A stretch of DNA of 64,000 nt from Mastigocoleus testarum BC008 (GTDB lineage: Bacteria > Cyanobacteriota > Cyanobacteriia > Cyanobacteriales > Nostocaceae), in contig NZ_LMTZ01000096.1 in assembly GCF_001456025.1 (NCBI RefSeq), positions 138,191 to 202,190 on the forward strand. The letters run 5' to 3'. How positions within the stretch are numbered: the first letter of the stretch is position 1; every line of letters begins with the position of its first letter. Below are positions 46,042 through 55,232 of this stretch, piece after piece. The notes under the pieces are model-generated. The model made no database searches. It saw only the letters and a program-made list of their open reading frames with translations, and was not told the origin of the DNA. A program made the position numbers and the translations under genes.

Positions 46042-46217
46042 ACTTTTTCTTCCTTCGGCATAGCAATAAGCAATCAAATCGATTGTATGGCGGTGGAGAA
46101 AATAAATCGGTTATTGCTAAGCTTACGGATTTTTTCTAAGTTTGTAAGGACTTTGGTTATGTTAATTAACCCTGGGGAATACTTTAAGCACTCTCCCAGG
46201 AAAAATATTTATTGTTT

Positions 46218-46313
46218 CTAACCACCTGCGGCAAAACTAACCATAATTGCAACCGAAAGTAAAATTCCGGGAACAAGTAATACAGCTAACATCAACAATT
46301 CATGACTACTCAT
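46218..46313 (-). CDS. 31-residue single-helix membrane microprotein
   Basis: The frame encodes MSSHELLMLAVLLVPGILLS followed by VAIMVSFAAGG, a single membrane helix with a short polar start, as in the small subunits of photosynthetic or NDH complexes. TAGGTAA lies upstream of the ATG. A hairpin-like CCTGGG/CCCAGG pair lies downstream at 46171-46199. I do not recognise the specific family. Confidence 0.55.
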   Translation of the reverse strand: MSSHELLMLAVLLVPGILLSVAIMVSFAAGG

Positions 46314-46428
46314 AATAATTACCTACTTCTAGATATTTTCTCGAATCATTGCTTATCTTAAACCAATCTTTTTAAACATAGGATTGGTTAAATAGATTTT
46401 TAATTTTGTTAGAGTGAAAATATAAGGT

Positions 46429-47664
46429 TTAAGCTAGTTGGGGTTCATAAAATCCTTGAAGAGGTTGGTTTTTTTCTGTTTCTGAGAGTCCTTTATTTTG
46501 AATCAGAACGCCGAAACCACCTAATCCTAAAGGATCTAAAAGTTGCTGTAATGAATCCCGTCTTTTAATTAGTTCCGGTACAGATTTGTACGTGTAAGAA
46601 AGTTCTGAGATCCGTTTTCCCAAACCCAAAGCCATGAGGAATAGACCTTGTTGAGTGAAGCCAGTTTTGTTTAATCCACAGCGATCGCCCCAAATTTCTA
46701 AGGCTGTAAAGTCAATATGGGCGGTAATATCTTGTTTGCCAATATTTATGTAAGGGTTATTATGGCGCTGATGTTGCCAATAACATTGTAGGGTTCCCTG
46801 CGATCGCCTGGGGTTGTAATAACGATTTTCTGGATAACCGTAATCAATTGTTAGCAAATATCCTCGATGTAATTTATCTGCGATCGCACTTAATACATGT
46901 AAAGCATTCAAGTTGACTTCACTGCGATATTCATCTGGATAAGTTGTCATATCTACATCCAGCATTTGAAAATATTCTTTGATTTGAGGGGTAGAAAGTG
47001 TATCTGTTATTTCTTGGAGTGGATTATTAAATTGGTTGTCTAATTGATTTTGCGATCGATTGTAACTTTCTGGCACTGCGGTGGTAACGTAGATCTCTTT
47101 GATTTCGCCCTCACTGACTGTAAATTGATGGACGGGTAGAGCATCAAATAATTCATTAGAAAAAAAGCAGCCAGTAATTGTATTAGGGAGTAAATCTTCT
47201 AATTGACACCACCGTACAGCAAATTCCTGCAAGCGTTGCTGTTGATTTTGTCTTAATCCTGGCGATTTTTCAACTATTGAATACTCTAATACAGCAAAAA
47301 AATCTGGGTGGTGTTGTTGGAGGTACTTAAGAATATCTGCTGCTAGGTATCCTTGTCCCGCTCCCAATTCTACAAGGGAAAAGGGTTTGGGTTTTCCTAA
47401 GATTTCCCACATTTGTGTAAATTGTACCGCTAGCATCTCACCAAAGTCGGAACCAAGGTGCACGGAGGTGAAGAAATCACCTTTTTTACCTAAGTTCTCT
47501 GCTTTTTGGGAGTAATAACCATGCTGGGGATGATACAGCACTAAGTCCATATATTCAGCAAAAGTAATTCGGTTACGGGGGTTTGTTGTAATGCGGTTAG
47601 TAATTTCTGCTAGCAATTCTGAATTTGATAGTTTTGAATTTGAGACTTCTGAATTTGAATCCAT
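46429..47664 (-). CDS. SAM-dependent methyltransferase, NDUFAF7/MidA family
   Basis: The 411-residue protein has the family start RITFAEYMDLVLYHPQHGYY, then GDFFTSVHLGSDFGEMLA and SAM-binding LVELGAGQGYLAADIL. SNELFDALPVHQF and LLTIDYGYPE are also typical. In mitochondria the homologue methylates an arginine of a complex I subunit. A role in NDH-1 assembly in cyanobacteria is plausible but inferred. Confidence 0.9.
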   Translation of the reverse strand: MDSNSEVSNSKLSNSELLAEITNRITTNPRNRITFAEYMDLVLYHPQHGYYSQKAENLGKKGDFFTSVHLGSDFGEMLAVQFTQMWEILGKPKPFSLVELGAGQGYLAADILKYLQQHHPDFFAVLEYSIVEKSPGLRQNQQQRLQEFAVRWCQLEDLLPNTITGCFFSNELFDALPVHQFTVSEGEIKEIYVTTAVPESYNRSQNQLDNQFNNPLQEITDTLSTPQIKEYFQMLDVDMTTYPDEYRSEVNLNALHVLSAIADKLHRGYLLTIDYGYPENRYYNPRRSQGTLQCYWQHQRHNNPYINIGKQDITAHIDFTALEIWGDRCGLNKTGFTQQGLFLMALGLGKRISELSYTYKSVPELIKRRDSLQQLLDPLGLGGFGVLIQNKGLSETEKNQPLQGFYEPQLA

Positions 47665-47940
47665 AAATCAATTTCTAGGAATGGGTTCTGAATACAAATA
47701 ATAATTTTAGGACATGCTCTCATTATTTAGGTTGTACGCAACAACGCAAATATTGGGATTTGATTTTTATGTACTTATGAACGCTTTATTAACTCTAGTT
47801 GGATTTTAATTAATCGGTGTGCATACGAATAGCATGCTGGGTTTCTAGATCGCGTTTTCGAGAATTTGAAACACGATGACATTTTTGTATATTTAAGTAC
47901 TATAGAATCAAAAAAGAATTTTTATCTATGAGTAAAATTG

Positions 47941-48633
47941 ATGTTTATTGGCAGAAAATTAGTCTTAGTCCTACTTTTGAGCTTATTTGTAGGTTGCTCT
48001 AACAGTAATTCAGCATCAGAGATAGACTCAACAAAAAAATCAATTCCTGAAGAAATTGTCACAACAACATCTAAAGCAGAAACTGAAAATAGTTCGCTCA
48101 AAGACACTTTAATTATTCCTGGAGAACGAGTTGGTTCAGTAACACAACAAACCACTCGTGACGATTTAGTGAAAATTTTCGGAGAATCGCAGTTGAGTGA
48201 TAAAACGATTTCTGGACCAGAAGGTATAGGAAAAATTCCCATCACTAAAGTTAATTTAGGAAAGGGACGCTCGTTTACTGTGAATTGGGATGAAAATCGT
48301 CAGAAAATCAAATATATCAACAACTTAGGTCCCGAATGGAAAACACCGGAAGGGATTAATGTCGGAACTTCATTTGAAGAATTGCAACAGATACTTGGAG
48401 AATTTAAACTGACTGGTCTGCAATGGGACAATGCTGGTTATGTGAAACTAGAAAATACCAAGTTATCAAAGTATCAGGGTAAACTTTCTATTAACGTTGA
48501 TGCTGCTGAGAATGCTTATAATAAATTTCCTAAACAATATCAACAAGTTATTGGCGATCAAATACTTTCCTCAGCTAACCCTAATTGGAAAAATTTAAAT
48601 ATTCGAGTTTCACAAATAACTGTCCAATTTTGA
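47941..48633 (+). CDS. Putative lipoprotein of unknown function
   Basis: The lipoprotein signal MFIGRKLVLVLLLSLFVGC has its Cys at the end of the lipobox. A Ser/Thr-rich linker and a beta-rich domain follow (GERVGSVTQQTTRDDLVKIF, later GINVGTSFEELQQILGEF), with two similar halves. The start is ATG at 47941; the TTG before it is less likely. No enzymatic motif is seen. Confidence 0.65.
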   Translation: MFIGRKLVLVLLLSLFVGCSNSNSASEIDSTKKSIPEEIVTTTSKAETENSSLKDTLIIPGERVGSVTQQTTRDDLVKIFGESQLSDKTISGPEGIGKIPITKVNLGKGRSFTVNWDENRQKIKYINNLGPEWKTPEGINVGTSFEELQQILGEFKLTGLQWDNAGYVKLENTKLSKYQGKLSINVDAAENAYNKFPKQYQQVIGDQILSSANPNWKNLNIRVSQITVQF

Positions 48634-48691
48634 TGGCTGTTAGGAATTAGGGATAAAAGATTGGGGATTTTTCGAATCTAATAAAATAAAA

Positions 48692-48747
48692 AAGACTTTA
48701 ACCCTTCTCCATTTGCTGAGTATTTCAGCAGATGGTGTTAAAGTCTT
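48692..48747. terminator. Long hairpin after the lipoprotein gene
   Basis: AAGACTTTAAC (48692-48702) pairs with GTTAAAGTCTT (48737-48747), and inner CCAT.TGCTGA pairs with CAGCA.ATGG. It has an A-rich 5' flank, which would be the T-run on the minus strand. Terminator or small palindromic element. Confidence 0.5.
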
Positions 48748-48805
48748 CTAATGTATATATAATTCTCAGATATAGTACTACGAAGCTACGTTAGGACATA
48801 TATTT

Positions 48806-49003
48806 AGGACTTACGCAAAATGAACGTATTTCCGTCATTACGAGCGACAGCGTTCGCAAAGCGCGTTCTCAGTAATCAATCGCCAAAAACTCTAAGATTG
48901 CTATCTCCTAAACGGAGACGCTACGCTAACCCTACACTGCGTTCCGGTCGCAATGACAAATCTATGTCCTACGGACACGCTGTGCTAACGTTGCGTAAGT
49001 CCT
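48806..49003. mobile_element. 198-bp MITE-like element
   Basis: AGGACTTACGCAA (48806-48818) is repeated in inverse at 48991-49003. The interior is GC-richer than its surroundings and has no functional frame (a 61-codon frame inside it is not a gene). These termini are like those of cyanobacterial MITEs. No clear target duplication is visible. Confidence 0.7.
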
Positions 49004-49264
49004 GATATTAACCCGCCTAAGCCATATGTATTAAGCTTTTTACTTTTTACTTACGCGTAGCGCTATATATTAGAATACAAAAAGACATCAGATGATTACG
49101 ACATACAATTCAATTATTATTGAAGTGGTAGAGACTTTAAATAAATTGAATTTAAGTACAAAACTTGAGTGTTAAGAAAAAGAAAAACTAACGAACTTAA
49201 ATTTTCAGTATTCTTTACCCATAAGTTGATTGTAGATATCAAATTAGCGTTTTAACTTATCTAT

Positions 49265-49393
49265 TCAACCTTTCTTTTTCTTCTTATAAATTTTAACTTC
49301 ATATTCTTCATCTGGCTGTTTATCTGATTTATCTTCTGCTGGAAATAGAATAGCAAGTAAGGTAACAATAATTAACAGTGCAAATATTTCCAT
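49265..49393 (-). CDS. 42-residue membrane microprotein
   Basis: A membrane helix (MEIFALLIIVTLLAILFPAE) is followed by an acidic and then Lys-rich tail (YEVKIYKKKKKG). AGAGGTG lies eight bases before the ATG at 49393. The frame continues upstream to 49459, but the ribosome site favours the short form. Function is unknown. Confidence 0.55.
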   Translation of the reverse strand: MEIFALLIIVTLLAILFPAEDKSDKQPDEEYEVKIYKKKKKG

Positions 49394-49848
49394 CAAAACA
49401 CCTCTTTTAGAATAAGTTTTTCGTGTTTTGTTGCTAATTTTAATTACAGTCTGAAACATGTAAGTTTCGGATGACTATTTTAATATTTACTAAATTAAAA
49501 TTCTCAACTTTACTCAATTACTGAAGAGGCTATATTTGATGTAATTTTATAATAAAATATCTATTTTAAAATATAAAATTACGTAATTTAAGTTTTGGTT
49601 AATTGTGTTTATTCAAATACATTCATCTGTAAAATATAAAGTGTAATTTCAGTTCACTAAATTACTGTAAGATAAATTTATAAAACTGGGAGTGCAAAAT
49701 ATTTCAATTTTATTTGATATTTGTGATTAACAAACTTCTTATAAACTCAGCATATGTGTGTAGAAACGTACGAGCAAAAGCGGTCGTAAGGTGATTATTT
49801 TACGTTTCTACAGAGAAAATTGCTCTTCTATTACAAATCCTAATTTGA
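49394..49848. other. AT-rich spacer with a palindrome at its end
   Basis: There is no gene. TGTAGAAACGTA (49759-49770) and its complement (49801-49812) flank about 30 bases and form a variant of the GAGACGT palindrome family near the 3' end of the SDR gene. Confidence 0.55.
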
Positions 49849-50880
49849 TTAATCTAGACTTTTTGTTGCAAGCTTATCTTCTGTTACATAATCTAGCAAC
49901 CAAGGCGTTACAAAATTTTCTGGTTTTTCAGGTGGACAATTTCTTTCCCATTCAAGAGTCGATTTTAAAGCTTTGTTCATTGGAATAATTTCTTGATATC
50001 CCAGTTCCTCTCTGATTCGACTGGAGTCTACTAACCAGTCTTGTTTGGTATTTAACACTAATTTCCAGTCACTGGGCATTTTCTCTTTTGATAAAGTAGA
50101 AATTTTACCTTTCCATCCTGCTAAATCTCCAATTTTAGCTATACGTTCGCTTTCAGAAAGCGCCTCTTTTTCTGCAACATGATAAACACGATTTTTGGCT
50201 TTTTCATTTGTAACAGCTAATGCGATCGCAAACGCAACATTTTCTACATATCCATAGGAACCGCGCCAACTAGCAATGCTCTCTTCCAAAACTATGACGG
50301 GACGTTGTTCCTTGATTCTTTGTAGGTATGGGAATAGACGACGCAGAGGATCGTTAGTACCATAAACCATTGGTAATCTCACAATTGTCCCAGGTAGTTC
50401 GGGATCTGACATTACCACCTGTTCGACTAAAATTTTCTCGTAATCAGCAGGAGCATTTAAGGGACGATATGGTATTTCTCGAAATGGGTAAAGCGAAGAA
50501 CGTAAAGGCGAATCTTCTGTTAGTGGTACTGGGATAATATTTGATTCTCTACCCCATAAAACATCATAAACACGATAAACATCGATGCTACTAATAACAA
50601 CTACACGTCGAGCTATACCTCTAAAGCTTTTCATTAATATTTGAGCATCATCTTTGGTATAAGCGAACATATCCAGAACAACTTCAGGAGCAAGCTGTTC
50701 AAATGTGCTTTTGAAATCATTTAAATCTCTGCGATCGCCTAATAGATGATGTACTTGTTCGGGTAATTCTGTCTGAGTTTTTCCACGATGGAAAACAGTT
50801 ACTTCATGACCCATATTTATGAGATGACGAATTACAGGTGGACCGATAAAGTTAGTCCCACCAATTATGAGAATATTCAT
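49849..50880 (-). CDS. NAD-dependent epimerase/dehydratase-like (atypical SDR) protein
   Basis: The 343-residue protein starts with the dinucleotide-binding MNILIIGGTNFIGPPVIRHL. It has the SDR strand VVVISSIDVYR and a Y-E-K stretch (ADYEKILVEQVV) in place of the usual YxxxK. This resembles the atypical SDR group that includes the chloroplast CSP41 RNA-binding proteins. Enzyme activity or RNA binding cannot be told from sequence. It is the last gene of a minus-strand run and starts 72 bases after clpP. Confidence 0.8.
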   Translation of the reverse strand: MNILIIGGTNFIGPPVIRHLINMGHEVTVFHRGKTQTELPEQVHHLLGDRRDLNDFKSTFEQLAPEVVLDMFAYTKDDAQILMKSFRGIARRVVVISSIDVYRVYDVLWGRESNIIPVPLTEDSPLRSSLYPFREIPYRPLNAPADYEKILVEQVVMSDPELPGTIVRLPMVYGTNDPLRRLFPYLQRIKEQRPVIVLEESIASWRGSYGYVENVAFAIALAVTNEKAKNRVYHVAEKEALSESERIAKIGDLAGWKGKISTLSKEKMPSDWKLVLNTKQDWLVDSSRIREELGYQEIIPMNKALKSTLEWERNCPPEKPENFVTPWLLDYVTEDKLATKSLD

Positions 50881-50952
50881 AGTAAAGTTCTCTTGGTATT
50901 TGTTTACTGAAGCTTCATTGAAAATATTTACGAATCAAAACTTTTTACTTTT

Positions 50953-51546
50953 TCACTTTCTAACAATGGAATCAATCAAACCATAGGTTTTCGCTTCTTC
51001 AGCACTCATAAAGAAATCCCGTTCCGAGTCAGTTTCTATTTGTGCTTGAGATTTCCCTGTATTCGCTGCAAGTATTTGATTTATTCTTTCTCTGAAATAC
51101 AAAATTTCTTTGGCTGCAATTTCAATATCACTGGCTTTTCCTTGTGCACCTCCCGAAGGTTGATGAATCATAATTCGGGCGTTAGGAAGAGCATATCTTT
51201 TTCCTGGAGTTCCAGAAGATAACAAAAATGCACCCATCGATGCAGCAATTCCGGCGCAAACTGTAGATACATCAGTGCGAATTTGATTCATTGTGTCGTA
51301 AATAGCCATTCCTGCAGTTACTGAACCTCCAGGACTGTTGATGTAGAGGGTAATATCTTTTTCTGAGTCGTCAGCATCGAGAAATAACATTTGTGCAACT
51401 ATTAAATTTGCAGTTTCATCAGTTACTTCTCCTTGAAAAAAAATAATTCTCTGTGCTAGTAACCGAGAATAAATATCTAGGATGCGATCGCCTTGAGCAG
51501 AAGGCTGAATTACATACGGAATATTTGCTTTAGTTGGTGAATTCAT
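50953..51546 (-). CDS. clpP: ATP-dependent Clp protease proteolytic subunit
   Basis: The catalytic triad is complete: Ser103 in GIAASMGAFLL, His128 in IMIHQPSGG and Asp177 in SERDFFMSAEEA. It is therefore an active ClpP and not the inactive ClpR. It has 197 residues. Its ATG overlaps the stop of the upstream alpha/beta hydrolase gene by four bases, so the two are translationally coupled. Cyanobacteria carry several clpP genes; which paralogue this is cannot be told. Confidence 0.95.
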   Translation of the reverse strand: MNSPTKANIPYVIQPSAQGDRILDIYSRLLAQRIIFFQGEVTDETANLIVAQMLFLDADDSEKDITLYINSPGGSVTAGMAIYDTMNQIRTDVSTVCAGIAASMGAFLLSSGTPGKRYALPNARIMIHQPSGGAQGKASDIEIAAKEILYFRERINQILAANTGKSQAQIETDSERDFFMSAEEAKTYGLIDSIVRK

Positions 51547-52289
51547 AGCATATTTACCAGAACATCAGCGAGTTGAGCGGGACGAGATAATTGTAGATAG
51601 TGTCCCCCTGTTATTTCTATCGGATCGATTCCCAAACGTTTGCGTGCAGCATATCGCGACCATGCAGGATAAAGTATTCTGTCTTCACTACTGACGATAT
51701 AGCTGTACTCTACATCGGGTAATGTTTGGAGGGTAAAAACTTCAGTTAAATGTGCTGGCGATCGATGAGTTCGTAGGTTAGAAATAGCCCAATCGGCTAT
51801 ATCCGGTTGACAGTCGTGGAAGTGAAATTCCATTGCTATTGCTCGGTCTTGTACGGGGTCTTTTCCTCGTAAAGCAGAATTCAACATATGGGGTTCGTAG
51901 CGCAAATGCTCGAATTTACTTTTTACTGGATTGTATTCTTCTGCTTTAAAAAGATTTGAAGTAGCTTGAAATTCGCACTGTTCGAGTGTACTCATTCCAG
52001 GGTATGGGATAAGTGCACTAAGAAATACTAAACGACGAATAGGACGTTGACTAGCAACTATGGGAATTACAGTACCAGCCATCGAATGACCGACCAATAC
52101 TATATCTTCTTCACTCTCTTGGAGTGGATCGAGTACAGCTTGTGCGAATGCAGATAAATTCGTTTCGGGGTTTTCAATTGGTAAATCCATAGCAATTGCT
52201 TGACTTCCTCGTGCTTCTAATTCATCAATTAGATATTTCCAACCCCAAGCACCCAAACAAGCACCATGGACTAAACAAAAAAGACTCAT
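51543..52289 (-). CDS. Alpha/beta hydrolase
   Basis: The 248-residue protein has an oxyanion segment VHGACLGAWGW, nucleophile elbow VGHSMAGTV and a late His in ITGGHYLQLSRPAQLA, as in plant-esterase-like (salicylate/methyl ester) hydrolases. The substrate is unknown. It is flanked by a nucleotidyltransferase gene nine bases upstream and clpP overlapping downstream, in one likely operon. Confidence 0.88.
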   Translation of the reverse strand: MSLFCLVHGACLGAWGWKYLIDELEARGSQAIAMDLPIENPETNLSAFAQAVLDPLQESEEDIVLVGHSMAGTVIPIVASQRPIRRLVFLSALIPYPGMSTLEQCEFQATSNLFKAEEYNPVKSKFEHLRYEPHMLNSALRGKDPVQDRAIAMEFHFHDCQPDIADWAISNLRTHRSPAHLTEVFTLQTLPDVEYSYIVSSEDRILYPAWSRYAARKRLGIDPIEITGGHYLQLSRPAQLADVLVNML

Positions 52290-52298
52290 AATAATTAC

Positions 52299-53162
52299 TC
52301 AATATCGAAACTTGTCTGACCAAAGCTGGTACTTATCCCTAGCTTCCGTCGTGTCTACTTGTGACATATGTTTTTCTACTAAGGCGAATATCTCTTCAAT
52401 CAATTCGCCCAGTTGATTTACCCCTGTTTGGGGTTCTTCTCGCAAAACCTGCTTCAAACGGAATGAAAGATTGGGTGGGACAATTGTCATCTTGTTAATT
52501 AGATTATCTATCCCCTTAAATGGCGCAGAATTAACAGGATGATAGGAGCGATTTAAACCCAATAGAACCCCAATAATTTTCTTGACTGCTTGCTGCAATT
52601 CATCCGTTAAAAACAATACATCACCTCGCTTTACACCATAGTTATTAAGCACCGATAAAGGACAAAATTGCAGATTTTTTCTCACCATTGCTTGGGCTAA
52701 TATATCAGGATAGTTTGCTATCTTTGCTTTCCATTCTTCAATTAGTTGATCGCCATATAATGGCACCATATCAACAATGCCCTCAAGTACTTTTAGCATG
52801 ATATTATCGGGGTCATATTCTTCGAGCAGCTTTTTTATGTCATCCTCAAAACGCTCAATCGTAACATGACCAAAATCGCATTTAATGCGCTGAACAAAAT
52901 ATTGTTCAACTAATGCTCCGTCTTCATGTTCATCAGCGTAAACTCTGTAATCCGTCCCTTGATTTTGTTTATAAGCTAGTTTCAGTTCCTCCTCTGTTGG
53001 TAGTTCCTCGCAATAAATACTCATATCAATATCTGAGTAAGTATCAGCTTCTCCACGAGCGACAGAACCAGCAATTCCAATTGCTTTAACCTGGGGAATC
53101 ACCATGTATGAAGTTGCATTTTGATGCGCTAAAGCAAGCCGTATTTTATTGGCTTCATTCAT
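52299..53162 (-). CDS. Nucleotidyltransferase-domain protein
   Basis: The N-terminal motif GIAGSVARGEADTYSDIDMS is the GS-x(n)-DxD signature of the DNA-polymerase-beta-like nucleotidyltransferase fold, as in antibiotic adenylyltransferases. The remaining 220 residues are a helical domain of unknown specificity (NLQFCPLSVLNNYGVKRGDV). It could modify a small molecule or RNA. It is the first gene before the hydrolase and clpP. Confidence 0.8.
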   Translation of the reverse strand: MNEANKIRLALAHQNATSYMVIPQVKAIGIAGSVARGEADTYSDIDMSIYCEELPTEEELKLAYKQNQGTDYRVYADEHEDGALVEQYFVQRIKCDFGHVTIERFEDDIKKLLEEYDPDNIMLKVLEGIVDMVPLYGDQLIEEWKAKIANYPDILAQAMVRKNLQFCPLSVLNNYGVKRGDVLFLTDELQQAVKKIIGVLLGLNRSYHPVNSAPFKGIDNLINKMTIVPPNLSFRLKQVLREEPQTGVNQLGELIEEIFALVEKHMSQVDTTEARDKYQLWSDKFRY

Positions 53163-53309
53163 TTTGCAATTATGTTTTATTTATTAATAAAAAATTTCTT
53201 AGGAGACTTAGGAATGAGAATTTAATAACTTGTAATTTTGAAATTTGGAATGGTGCATTACGCGATGCTCACAGAACCTTTTGTACTTTATTTAATCCAC
53301 ATTCCTTAG

Positions 53310-53331
53310 GAGACGCGACATGTCCCGTCTC
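53310..53331. repeat. GAGACG-type palindrome overlapping a stop codon
   Basis: GAGACG.GACATGTC.CGTCTC is palindromic except for one base pair. Its last base is the first base of the (reverse) stop codon of the SRPBCC gene. It is a family member between two minus-strand genes. Confidence 0.65.
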
Positions 53332-53903
53332 TACGATTCTTCTACATAACTAACTAAGACTTGTGGTAACTTTTTATTTAGTTTGTAGTCCCACTCACCA
53401 TTAAGAAAGAAATTGAGAACGAGATAGTTTAATCTTTCGTATTTGCGAACGGGAGTTGACTGCAATGAGATATTATAAGTCACTGGCGTTAAAGTCTGAG
53501 TAATCTGCTGTGAATCATACATAAAGTGATTCTGCAATGGCTGAGAATATCTTGGTTGCTGCACTTCAAAGGAAACTGTTCCTAAACTTTTATGTTGTAA
53601 ACGCAAGCGAGTACCATCTTCAACTGGCTCTAAAGTCCAAGTAACAATAGAAGGCTGACACATTAAACTATCTTTCCAGGTGTAAGAAATTCGCTTGGGT
53701 TCATCAAGCTCAATCACTTCACAGTCAATAGTTACATTAGTTCCCGGTAATGTAGTGTGCTTAAATTGGAATCTATGTCCAACCTTTGGCTCGAAGTTAT
53801 TTTCCATTAACCATGCAGCTAAAGCACGACTATCTGTAAGCACTTCCCAAACCCGTTGTGGCTGATGGGGATAAACAACATCTAAATTTAAAGTTTTGAG
53901 CAT
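53331..53903 (-). CDS. SRPBCC/AHSA1-family protein paired with ArsR regulator
   Basis: The START-like domain has VVYPHQPQRVWEVLTDSRAL, then PKRISYTWKDSL and TWTLEPVEDGTRLRL, standard for the AHSA1 group that is often encoded with an ArsR regulator. Its last 55 residues are a less usual extension. The ATG at 53903 shares its A with the TGA of the arsR gene, with GGAGG just before it, so translation is coupled. Confidence 0.85.
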   Translation of the reverse strand: MLKTLNLDVVYPHQPQRVWEVLTDSRALAAWLMENNFEPKVGHRFQFKHTTLPGTNVTIDCEVIELDEPKRISYTWKDSLMCQPSIVTWTLEPVEDGTRLRLQHKSLGTVSFEVQQPRYSQPLQNHFMYDSQQITQTLTPVTYNISLQSTPVRKYERLNYLVLNFFLNGEWDYKLNKKLPQVLVSYVEES

Positions 53904-54223
53904 CAATCCTCCTCCAAATAATTACCAAGAGCATCAAGTTTGTTTTGCCAAAATTGTTCGTAACAGGAAATCCAATCAGATACTTGTTTCAAGGGTTCTG
54001 GGTTGAGTCGATACAAGCGTTTTCGTCCCGATTTTCGCATTTGCACTAAGCCTGCTTCACACAGAATCTGTAGGTGTTGAGAAATTGCTGGTAGACTCAT
54101 CGCAAAAGGTTCGGCTAATTGTTTTACTGCTTGTTCCCCAGTACGCAACCGATCTAATAATGCTCTACGCGTTGGATCGGCAATAACTTGAAATATATCT
54201 GCACTGGCGCATGGTCTACTCAT
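53903..54223 (-). CDS. ArsR-family transcriptional regulator
   Basis: The 106-residue winged helix has ADPTRRALLDRLRTGEQAV, then AISQHLQILCEAGLVQMRKS (recognition helix) and RKRLYRLNP (wing). No metal-site Cys pair is present, so it is of the metal-independent group usually paired with SRPBCC proteins. It should repress its own operon; its promoter lies in inverted repeats at 54365-54418. Confidence 0.9.
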   Translation of the reverse strand: MSRPCASADIFQVIADPTRRALLDRLRTGEQAVKQLAEPFAMSLPAISQHLQILCEAGLVQMRKSGRKRLYRLNPEPLKQVSDWISCYEQFWQNKLDALGNYLEED

Positions 54224-54364
54224 ATCAAGTTTGGTCAGTTATCATTTGTTGCTTGTCATTAGTTGTTATTTTCCTTGTTATCGATAGAATCAACACTCCA
54301 CAGTGCAAGAATATTTCAATCACCTTCTGAGCAGGTGAGTATTTTTCAGGTGTAGAACAAATAA

Positions 54365-54418
54365 TTAAGTAAATGCTTAACTATCTCTAATATATTTAAG
54401 CATTTACTTAAATGTCAA
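54365..54418 (-). promoter_or_regulatory. arsR promoter within paired inverted repeats
   Basis: TTAAGTAAATGCTTAA (54365-54380) and its reverse complement (54396-54411) are separated by 15 bases. On the minus strand TTGACA (54413-54418) and TATATT (54389-54394) are 18 bases apart. One repeat fills the spacer and the other covers the start site. This is an ideal operator arrangement for the ArsR protein. The leader would be about 160 bases. Confidence 0.65.
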
Positions 54419-54430
54419 CTCAAACTTTGA

Positions 54431-54625
54431 GAGATTACGGAGAACACAGAAATTGATATATCTGAAGGCTCCGAAGTAAACATTACCGTGGTAGATGGAA
54501 GTTTGGTGGTGAAGCCTAAAATTCGTAAGCGATATTCGCTTGATGAAATGATTAAAGGAATTACCCCAGAAAATCTTCATTCAGAAGTTGATACTGGAGT
54601 TGAAGTGGGGAACGAAGTTTGGTAG
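54431..54625 (+). pseudogene. mazE: mazE-type antitoxin lacking its N-terminus
   Basis: The frame reads IDISEGSEVNITVVDGSLVV, then a Lys/Arg stretch, YSLDEMIKGITPENLHSEVD and a GNEVW end, the C-terminal two thirds of a MazE/AbrB antitoxin. The expected DNA-binding start (KWGNS-type motif, about 20 residues) is missing. An in-frame TGA lies eight codons upstream and there is no ATG or good ribosome site. It overlaps the start of mazF by seven bases as intact pairs do. Confidence 0.7.
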
Positions 54626-54966
54626 CACAAGCAAATTTTTATATTCCTAGCCGGGGAGATATTGTTTATTTAGACTTCGATCCAACAAAAGGACACGAGC
54701 AAAAATGTCGTAGACCTGCTTTTGTAATTTCCCCTTCTGTTTATAATCAGAAGACCTCCCTGGCTTTATTTATGCCCATTACAAAGCAGCAAAAAGGATA
54801 TCCTTTTGAAGTACTTTTACCTTCTGATTTAAAGACCTACGGAGTTATTCTTACAGACCAAATTAAGTGCTTGGATTGGAAAACTCGCAATGCTCAGTTT
54901 ATTGAATCTGTACCAGAAGATTTGCTTGAGGAAGTGCAAGCAAAAATAGAACCATTACTTTTTTAA
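54619..54966 (+). CDS. mazF: MazF-family mRNA-cleaving toxin
   Basis: This 115-residue PemK/MazF endoribonuclease has IPSRGDIVYLDFDPTKGHEQ, RRPAFVISPSVYN, and then MPITKQQKGYPFEVLLP. GVILTDQIKCLDW is also standard. The start is a TTG overlapping the mazE remnant. The toxin frame looks intact although its antitoxin is truncated. Confidence 0.88.
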   Translation: MVAQANFYIPSRGDIVYLDFDPTKGHEQKCRRPAFVISPSVYNQKTSLALFMPITKQQKGYPFEVLLPSDLKTYGVILTDQIKCLDWKTRNAQFIESVPEDLLEEVQAKIEPLLF

Positions 54967-55232
54967 ACATATCTTCCCGTGATGCTAGATATGTATTAGA
55001 TGCGACTTCACCACAGAAATGCTTTGCGAGTAAGTCTCCATAAAAATGATAGACGCCCATAAAATATCCTTTTCACCTCGAAAACATATTAACTAAATAC
55101 TTATATAGGTATTTATATTTTGTGACTTGATACTTATCTCACTGGACGTTGAATTGACATCAGCTATATAATTTCTTGCCATCGGCTACGTGTTTTTAAC
55201 TAACTACACTAAATAAAAGTAGCAAAATAATT

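Noticed and set aside
48820..49005. 61-codon ORF
   Set aside because: It is inside the MITE, is Arg/Ser-rich and shows no protein family.
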